Assembly (NCBI GenBank): GCA_008931825.1
Contig: QXVZ01020323.1
Coordinates: 1 to 23,372, forward strand
Reading direction: 5' to 3'
DNA: 23,372 nt
Source of the DNA: Phallusia fumigata
Lineage: Eukaryota; Chordata; Ascidiacea; Phlebobranchia; Ascidiidae
The notes below the pieces were generated by a model. The model saw only the letters and a program-made list of their open reading frames with translations, searched no databases and was not told the origin of the DNA. Below are positions 17,581 to 23,372 of this stretch, in pieces (within the stretch, counting starts at the first letter, position 1; each line of letters starts with the position of its first letter). Both the position numbers and the translations under genes were made by a program.

Positions 17581-19320
17581 AGCCTGGTCAAATTTCGAAA
17601 CTGTGGAAATAATTTCATGACAATTTTTTTATCTTGGTATGCTTTGTTGCTTGATTTTAATAACACAACAACAAAGTTTTATATTGTCAATCATTCCTTG
17701 TGTGTCATTTGTCCTAACCTTACTTCGTCACGGCGAGTCATCCTTGATTTTCAGAGACAAACGTTCTTTTCCAAGCGTTGCAACCACTATGCCCATAATT
17801 GAGTTGAATTAAGTTTATTTCACTTGATGAATGAAATCGTAGCGGCATAATACCACTAAAACCATCACCAAGCCGGAAATTATGTTTTGTTACGTGTAAA
17901 TAAACGCCGTTCAAATTTGTAATGTGAACAGGGCGAATTTGGAAGATTTGGACTTGAGACGGAAAAAAGAGGGCAGCAATAACAAAAAACCAGTTGATTA
18001 ACTCCTGGAGAATTACCGTGTATAACGAAGGCAATATTTTGCGATAATCACAATAACTACTAATTGCGTCGCCAAACGGGCGCTAGAAAAGAATTACTAT
18101 TTGACAAATCAAAGTTAACGTCACATTCATGCAGAATTATTGCCGCCTATAAGCAGGCACAAGTCCGTAAATGAAGTTTGTGAGGTTGGCTCCGATTTAG
18201 ACCCATTACACGCTATCAGAAGCTTGAGCACTTCTCTGTTGAGGTTATCTTACTCCGCACTTTATTTTTGCTAAATTGTTCCCAGTTTTAGAAGTCGTGC
18301 AGAAAATGTGTTGTGCCTGAGAAAATGCTTGACATTAACATTTGGAAGAAAATATGTCTTTGTGGAGCAGGCAAACTGTTTTGGAGCAAGTAATGTCGAT
18401 CTGAAGTAACAGCAAAAAACCTCAGGTAATTGCTTGTAGTATTGGAGAGGTTTTCTTTTATGAACTTTCATTTTTACAAAACTTTTGTCAGAAACACAAT
18501 CAAGGTAATGATTTTTACACTTTTGTTTTGAGCAAAAATTCTTGGTTTTCTACAGTGTTCACTGCAAAGCCCCAGAAAAAAAGCCGCGAGTGTGGATATA
18601 CTACTGAACTTGGTGTGAGGTTTAAAAGTCCACGAAAAATTGTTAAGGTAAATAATTTGAGGTCAAGTGATTTGAAGTTTTGTTGTTGGTTTAAAAATCT
18701 TGGTATTATACCGCTGCGTCACGCGTTACCTGTACGCTCGTGGTTTCCACCCAAATGCAAGTGATAGAAAGTATTATCAAAAGGTTTCAAACCACTGGTC
18801 AACCAAAAAGGAAATATTACCCTTTTCATGAATAACTTGACTATAAAAAGGGAGAATCCTCCCTTAACTTATAAACTTCCTTCCCATTTGAACCACTGGG
18901 CCCGGTTGTCAACTATACCCAGCTAAATTCAAGTTTTAATTGTGTTGCGGTAAAGTTTTTGTCGTATCCCGCTGTAAAATGCGATGTGCCACCACAACTC
19001 TGCTTCCATTTCTTTTTGCGGCTGTTGCAAGCGGGATACGAGTCAATTTTGTGGGTTGCTTCTGTTAAGGATTTTAAGATTCTAAATGTCAGCGGCGTGA
19101 GTTCAAACCTCGTCATTGGGTGATGTTTTATTCTTTTAACATTTCATCGTCTCTCGCCATGTTAAGCTTTCGGAAAACTCCCCGTTGAATGAACTGATGT
19201 TGATGTTTTTTTAGTTTGATGGGTTGTAATCTTAAGGAGACGATACAAATCCTGTTGCTACGTTTGTGATCTTTTCACGGCTTTGGCGCAGTGATAATGA
19301 CTCCGTTTTAAAAAGTTGTT
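17581..19320. other. Intergenic DNA, no gene seen
   Basis: The open frames at 17617, 17738 (minus), 18271 (minus), 18528 and 18913 (minus) have no recognisable domains. A strong TATA-like TATAAAAAGG sits at 18844-18853. It overlaps the stem-loop AAGGGAG-AATC-CTCCCTT (18848-18865), whose perfect 7-bp stem is seen but has no assigned role. Two similar phrases, AAACCACTGG near 18790 and GAACCACTGG near 18890, may be remains of transposon ends. Confidence 0.45.
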
Positions 19321-19371
19321 TTTTTTGCGATGGATTACAAGTGTCTCAAAGGTCTGTGTGGTGAGTGCTGG

Positions 19372-19510
19372 GTAATTTGGCGAGTTGGTGTTTCAGGTTT
19401 GTTCTTTTTTAAGGGAATGATTTTGGGTGTAATTTGGCGAGTTGGTGTTTCAGGTTTGTTCTTTTTTAAGGGAATAATTTTGGGTGTAATTTGGCGAGTT
19501 GGTGTTTCAG
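19372..19510 (+). repeat. 57-bp tandem repeat, 2.4 copies
   Basis: Units start at 19372, 19429 and 19486. The first two differ at one base (AATGATTTT against AATAATTTT), and the third stops after GTGTTTCAG. As 57 is 19 codons, the plus-strand frame stays open through all units, encoding repeats that begin VIWRVGVSGLFFFKG. With no other gene evidence I treat it as a minisatellite-like repeat. Confidence 0.8.
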
Positions 19511-19645
19511 AAAACTTTGAAAAAAAGAAACACTTGAATCGTACGAGCTATGCGTGCGTGAGAGGTCAGAATGTTATGAGTTCACCTAAAATATAAACAC
19601 ATCTACACTGCTCCTGACATTTGGTAAATAACCTCCCCACGGTTA

Positions 19646-19722
19646 GAGTAGGTTTTTTTCCCCCGAGAAGCGTTTATCAGTAAAGAGTAGGTTTTTTCCA
19701 AAAAGAAGCGTTTATCAGTAAA
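19646..19722. repeat. 39/38-bp direct repeat, two copies
   Basis: 19646-19684 and 19685-19722 share GAGTAGGTTTTTT at the start and AGAAGCGTTTATCAGTAAA at the end, and differ only in the C-rich or A-rich middle. Confidence 0.75.
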
Positions 19723-19835
19723 GGCGTCCTTACTGAATTTTGACCCCTAAATTAAGTTTTGTCTTTATTATTACCTTACATACTTTTGCACGTGCTCAAA
19801 GAAAAACACAGACAATAACATATGTTGTGGATCAT

Positions 19836-19841
19836 TTTATT
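19836..19841 (-). terminator. AATAAA polyadenylation signal of the minus-strand gene
   Basis: TTTATT on the plus strand, about 60 bases past the stop codon of the minus-strand gene at 19901-19903. It gives a short 3' UTR and a transcript end near 19815-19825. Confidence 0.6.
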
Positions 19842-19900
19842 TTACTTCAACATCTAGAATGTTACGAAGTTGTCCACAATCACCAGGTAGGCCCCGTTTC

Positions 19901-19955
19901 CTAGCAGTAGGCGTAACGACCTTTGCGATAAGTGATGCGGTAACTATAGCAGCGG
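19901..19955 (-). CDS. Cys/Tyr-rich gene, last coding exon
   Basis: 55 bases, acceptor GTTTTTCAG, phase 2 in. It encodes RCYSYRITYRKGRYAYC after the split Thr codon, then TAG (19901-19903). The protein ends on a Cys only one residue after a Tyr, in a basic, Tyr-rich tail. Confidence 0.85.
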
Positions 19956-22900
19956 CTGAAAAACAAAACAAAGTCGAAAATTAAATACAAAACCTCTACA
20001 GAATGACTGTTCTTATTTGGGATTCAAACCGGCGCGTTCCACTTAAATCCTAATTTCCAACTCTTTTTAGTTGAGGTTGCCGTAAGGGAATTTTAAAAAA
20101 TTTAAATCAGTTTTCGGCAAAATGAAAACTTGGCCGTTTTCGGTGAATCATAAGCTAGACATTGACATTTCTGAAATTTGAATTAAAAACAAATCACCTA
20201 ATTTTGTTGGATGAATGATAGAGAATGCTCTACTTACGTGTAACGCCTGTAGTAGTAACTGTAGCAGTTGGACCTTGGGTAGGAAACTCTCCAAGTGTAG
20301 TAGCTTCCCCAGCAGTAGGCTGGCATGGAGAAGCTGGAGATGCGACATCTGTAGCCGCACGAGTAATGGAGGACGAGTTGTTCGAGCAGAGTCGCCCAGC
20401 TGCGGTCGAATTCGGCAAGGATATCATTGCAATAGTACATTAGCCTGTAGGTGTAATATTGTGCGACGTAACTGGCACAGNCACTAGCCTGTAGGCGTAA
20501 TATTGTGCGACGTAAGTGGCACAGTCTGGAAGTGGATCTCCGCTGTAGAACTTGAGAATCTTGATGTAAGCGTCGTAGTGGCAGTTCTTGGCCTAAAAAT
20601 CAAACTGGTTTTATTTTCTACAAAACAACTGTAGGATTGGTTACGTACACCAGAAGAATATTATCGCACTGTATAACTTAGTTTAGCTGGCAAGTTATAA
20701 AATTAAAATTTTTAAAGTAATTTTATTCATTTCAAGAAAAGTTAATGATGTTTACGATTAAAGCGATAACGGAATAATTTAAATTAGCGTATTTGCGTTT
20801 GTATGAGCGGCTGCACAAAAGCGATTAAGACTCCGGACTCCTACCGAAATTTAGAGTGAAAAACCTTTGTATTAAATTTACTAAGATTAAGGTTTAACTT
20901 GAAACCAATTGGAAGAAAGCTTACAAACAATTTGTTCATAAAATTGGAACTTGTTTTTACAACTTGAACCTTTTTTACATCAGTACCAACAAGTTACTGC
21001 TTAACAAATGAATTTGATTTGATCCTTAAACCCGCCTATAAGACCCAGGTCAATAGCCTCGTTCAACGGAAAACAACAAATACTCACATCAATCATATGA
21101 TTGTTCAAAGCGGTTCTCTGCTTGTTTCTGGTTTCTTCCATACACTTTCTGTAGTCGGCGATCTTTGTCAGGCGAGTTTCAAGGCATGTGGTGTACTTTC
21201 CAATAATTCTGGTGATCAAATCCGTCACACAGGTGTTGTATTCTCCGATGCTCTTGTTGAATTCATCGACGCATTTAAGGAGGCTTTGGAGAAGTTTGAG
21301 CTTGTATGCAGCAACAGCAGTTGTACGTTTTTCATTCAATTCCTTGGTCAGTTCGGCGATCTTGGCTTCTTGTTCGTCGGTCAACACTGTGCTGTTGTTG
21401 CTGGCAATTCAAGTATTTTGTCAGCTTTGTTGTTAGTTTTTAGGACCACTTTAGCATGTTTATTGATCGTAAGTGTTTCAATGGCCCCGAAAATGATCTA
21501 CAAACTATTGACCACTATTTCCAATACTTTTTTAATGTTTACCAATTTTCGACTTTATTGTAGTGATATGTTCTTTTCCGCTTGGGCGCTTAGAAAAAAC
21601 TTTTACAGAGTTTTTTAACTTTTAAACAGACACCGACTGCTTGACTTGCGCTTTTACCTTTTGTGCTATATGTCCGAACCCACATTAGGAGTTTTGACAA
21701 AACACGTTGTGTAGGAATTGTTCACTTACATGCAAACGTAGTGGGCTCTAAGGTCAGCGATGCACCATTCGTGTCTCTGCTTGATGATGTTGTCGTATAT
21801 CGTGCAGTACTCGAGGTGGTATGCGACCCACTTACCTTTCCATTCATCGAACTGTTTCTGAATAAGCTGAACACGAGCAGTGAGAAGAGCAGTGAATTCA
21901 GTCTTATAATCATCAGCTGATTTGTGGAGAGTTGCTGCGAAAAACAAAAACTTTGTATCCGCCTACTGCAGAAAGACTAAACTTTTTTAGCAGATCCTCC
22001 TCTTTTAGCACGCGACAAAAAAATCTAAGGATGGGCATGGAATAAAAATTGTTGTTTCTAAAATACCAAAGTTGTAACTCTTTAGAGCAAAGTTTTACGA
22101 AGCCTAGCTGAAATTAAATAGAATAACAGCTGATTTGGAAGCAATGTTAAAAATGTATTTCAAAGTCGCCAATGTTAAAGTTAAACAAATGCAAAGTTTT
22201 GCGGAATACTATGCAATCAAGCAAAATTGGAATTTTTGCTGGGGTACAAACAAAAAGTTGGATACAAACATAAAGTTTGTCGTGTTTTTTTTAACCTGTT
22301 GGCAAGTTTTAGTTGAACTGTATATATTTTGTTCTTACTGAGGTCACATGTCTTCAATCCCTTGTAGCTTGTCATGCACCAATTGTATTTGAATGCTGGA
22401 ATTCCGCGAATGGTCTTGAAGCTAATTCTTGAGTAGCAGTACCATTGTCCCAACGATCGGCTGAAAAACACGTGACAAAGCTTAATCGGTTGAAACTATT
22501 GGCAATTGCCTACAATGAAAAATAACTGACGAAATCCTCCTTTGTTAACGGGGTNACCATTGTCCCAACGATCGGCTGAAAAACAAAAAAATAAAACTGT
22601 CGGAACTCTGCTTGGTTAACAGGGTCGAACAACGATCTGTCAAGCACATGAATATCGCAAGCTTTTGAAGAGGAAGATGAAAGTCGGTTGTTGAACGGCA
22701 AAAGTTATTAAGATTTTCTTATTTTCGATTGTTAGACTCTTTTCTAACATCTTAATTTAGCGAATTTCCTCGCCTGTCCTAGTGTCGCTTTAATGCACCG
22801 AAACGTGTCTGTATTCACTCACCACGAGCTGTAGTAAGAACGTTTGTAGAAACGAAGGCAGGCGTTGGAGAGGAAACAGCGATAAGAACATCTGTAGTAG

Positions 22901-23372
22901 GTCAACAATCTTGCTTTTGTTGTGTAAAGTTTGTTGTAGTAAGTAATATATGCTCCGTTCTTGTAAGAAGCACACTCCTTTGCCATGAAATCATCGATCA
23001 CATATTTAACCTTGTACGACATCCAAGTAGCACCTAAACATATTTTAGTTGAAGAAACATCCTCGTTACGGTGATGCTAATAATGAGTTTTCTGGCAAGC
23101 TGACACTTTTACTTCGGCAGTTTCAGTGGGTTGGAGCGAAGCTGCTTTATCACCTTGCACACAAATCAGAAAATATATTTATTCAATCTACCATTTTTGC
23201 AAATGCAAGAAAGTTGCTTTACACATTTGGTCCGCTTTGATTTATTCTTACCGTGAATGCGGTCAAGAGTTTTTTTGTAGTGGTCAGCTCTACACTGGGC
23301 AATAGAAACAAGGTACTTCCAGTACTGATCCACGTAATTAGAAACCTTTTTCGAAAGTTCTGTGTCGTATTC
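19901..23372 (-). CDS. Cys- and Tyr-rich helical protein of unknown function, 5'-partial
   Basis: I do not recognise this protein. Seven minus-strand exons join in frame: 23252-23372 (continuing off the window), 22823-23033, 22339-22460, 21730-21934, 21088-21400, 20238-20592 and 19901-19955. All introns are GT..AG. Discounting 44 assembly-duplicated bases at 20481, they give 445 residues and a TAG. Segments rich in Glu, Lys, Leu and Ile look helical. Cysteines in them follow C-x13-C-x14-C-x13-C (exon 21088-21400), C-x13-C-x9-C (exon 21730-21934) and C-x27-C (exon 22823-23033), that is, steps of 14 or 28 residues, which put them on one helix face. The last 61 residues hold 16 Tyr, 10 Arg and 6 Cys. 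A related phrase recurs: CYSRISF in the third visible exon and CYSYRITY in the last. The even number and spacing of Cys suggest an extracellular disulphide-bonded structural protein. No signal peptide can be judged because the start is outside. Confidence 0.85.
20238..20592 (-). CDS. Cys/Tyr-rich gene, sixth visible exon (interrupted by an assembly duplication)
   Basis: 355 bases as given, 311 when the duplicated 43 bases plus N are discounted. It then enters in phase 0 and leaves in phase 2 (acceptor GATTTTTAG, donor GTAAGTA). It encodes AKNCHYDAYIKILKFYSGD, then DCATYVAQYY, YYCNDILAEFDRSWATLLEQ, and a Tyr/Cys/Arg-rich end (SCGYRCRISSF, SNCYSYYYRRYT). As written, the frame shifts at N 20481 and meets a stop. 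The reading frame on each side is clean, so I take the break as an assembly error, not a pseudogene. Confidence 0.82.
20438..20524. repeat. 43-bp direct duplication around N at 20481, inside a coding exon
   Basis: 20438-20480 and 20482-20524 are the same 43 bases with three substitutions, split by N at 20481. 44 extra bases shift the frame of the minus-strand exon. It has the same single-N pattern as the other three junctions. Confidence 0.8.
20593..21087 (-). other. Intron of the Cys/Tyr-rich gene (495 bp)
   Basis: GTGAGTA to GATTTTTAG on the minus strand. Nothing else is recognised. Confidence 0.75.
21088..21400 (-). CDS. Cys/Tyr-rich gene, fifth visible exon (coiled-coil-like core)
   Basis: 313 bases, phase 2 in and phase 0 out, donor GTGAGTA. 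It encodes NNSTVLTDEQEAKIAELTKE, then a long charged helical stretch with C-x13-C-x14-C-x13-C (within LLKCVDEF, YNTCVTDL, YTTCLETR, YRKCMEET). It ends in RTALNNHMID. A second AG nine bases inside (exon start 21391 instead of 21400) would remove three residues without changing frame. Confidence 0.87.
21401..21729 (-). other. Intron of the Cys/Tyr-rich gene (329 bp)
   Basis: GTAAGTG to TTGCCAG on the minus strand. The plus-strand open frame 21019-21618 is the antisense shadow of the fifth visible exon plus this intron. Confidence 0.75.
21730..21934 (-). CDS. Cys/Tyr-rich gene, fourth visible exon
   Basis: 205 bases, phase 1 in and phase 2 out, acceptor TTTTCGCAG and donor GTAAGTG. It encodes TTLHKSADDYKTEFTALLTA, continuing to FDEWKGKWVAYHLEYCTIYD and QRHEWCIADLRAHYVC. 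It is strongly helical in composition, with C-x13-C-x9-C. Confidence 0.87.
21935..22338 (-). other. Intron of the Cys/Tyr-rich gene (404 bp)
   Basis: GTAAGAAC to TTTTCGCAG on the minus strand. AT-rich, no other feature seen. Confidence 0.75.
22339..22460 (-). CDS. Cys/Tyr-rich gene, third visible exon
   Basis: 122 bases, phase 2 in and phase 1 out, acceptor TTTTTCAG and donor GTAAGAAC. It encodes CRSLGQWYCYSRISFKTI, then YNWCMTSYKGLKTCDL. The phrase WYCYSRISF resembles the last exon's RCYSYRITY. Its 5' end (22441-22460) is repeated at 22556-22575 across the N at 22555, with an identical acceptor. Confidence 0.82.
22441..22625. repeat. Direct duplication around N at 22555: unmerged contig ends over an exon edge
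   Basis: 22441-22554 and 22556-about 22625 begin with the same 30 bases, including the exon's first 20 coding bases (minus strand) and its acceptor. They end in similar GTTAACGGGGT and GTTAACAGGGT. The second copy lacks about 40 bases of intron. The downstream part of the exon exists only in the left copy, so this is not an extra exon. Confidence 0.72.
22461..22822 (-). other. Intron of the Cys/Tyr-rich gene (362 bp as given)
   Basis: GTGAGT to TTTTTCAG on the minus strand. It includes the N at 22555 and the duplicated exon edge, so the true length is shorter. Confidence 0.7.
22823..23033 (-). CDS. Cys/Tyr-rich gene, second visible exon
   Basis: 211 bases, phase 1 in and phase 2 out, acceptor ATGTTTAG and donor GTGAGT. 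It begins (G)ATWMSYKVKYVIDDFMAKEC and ends in a Tyr/Cys/Arg cluster, YYRCSYRC...NACLRFYKRSYYSS. Two Cys are exactly 28 residues apart (C-x27-C). Confidence 0.85.
23252..23372 (-). CDS. Cys/Tyr-rich gene, first visible exon (truncated by window edge)
   Basis: It is read in the frame EYDTELSKKVSNYVDQYWKY, then LVSIAQCRADHYKKTLDRIH. It leaves in phase 1 at the donor GTAAGAA (23251 and below). It is probably helical, with one Cys. The exon continues to the right of the window. Confidence 0.82.

Noticed and set aside
21019-21618. 199-codon plus-strand open frame, the longest in the window
   Set aside because: Most of it is antisense to the clearly spliced minus-strand exon 21088-21400, whose splice phases fit its neighbours. 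The plus frame has no splice or domain support.
22510-22701. Extra exon of the minus-strand gene at 22556-22575 and its upstream frame
   Set aside because: It is the duplicated edge of the exon 22339-22460 across the N at 22555. It has the same acceptor and no independent downstream part.

Overview
The window reads as animal nuclear DNA, most likely from a Ciona-like ascidian. It is AT-rich, its introns run from a few hundred bases to about 2 kb, and both genes have canonical GT..AG introns. One gene is a chordate-type G-alpha-q with the vertebrate exon phases. The sequence has an abrupt change in CpG density, and near-identical local duplicates meet at single N bases, as expected from a highly polymorphic genome assembled imperfectly. 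The species call is inference from style and gene content, not from a search.

Left part (about 1-10675, plus strand): a complete gene for the alpha subunit of heterotrimeric G protein Gq/11. It has two interchangeable coding first exons (1A at 555-687 and 1B at 1327-1459). Each has 44 codons plus one base, the same phase and the same donor. They are followed by six shared exons (3713-3897, 4241-4401, 6382-6510, 7253-7382, 8898-9051, 10174-10364). Either form gives a 360-residue protein with all GTPase motifs and the Gq-type C-terminus. An intronic hAT-type MITE lies just upstream of exon 2. The 3' UTR carries a perfect 8-bp stem-loop and an AATAAA signal.

Middle part (about 10676-19835): no protein gene that I can support. 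Near 12.0 kb the DNA changes from CpG-poor to CpG-rich. The CpG-rich stretch holds a promoter-like group (GC box, reversed CCAAT, palindromic E2F site), seven exact TGACGTCA octamers within about 4.7 kb plus many half-sites, two CACGTG E-boxes, a tRNA-like SINE with a small MITE (present twice across an N), a possible second hAT fragment, and short tandem repeats.

Right part (19836-23372, minus strand): the last seven exons of a gene that I do not recognise, converging on the Gq gene. The visible 445 residues are rich in Cys and Tyr. Predicted helical segments have cysteines spaced 14 or 28 residues apart, and the C-terminal tail is very rich in Tyr, Arg and Cys. It looks like a disulphide-linked structural or secreted protein, but this is inference. 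Its 5' end lies beyond the window.

Four single-N junctions (6056, 13910, 20481, 22555) are each flanked by near-identical sequence. They look like unmerged allelic contig ends. One falls in a coding exon of the minus-strand gene and produces a false frameshift.
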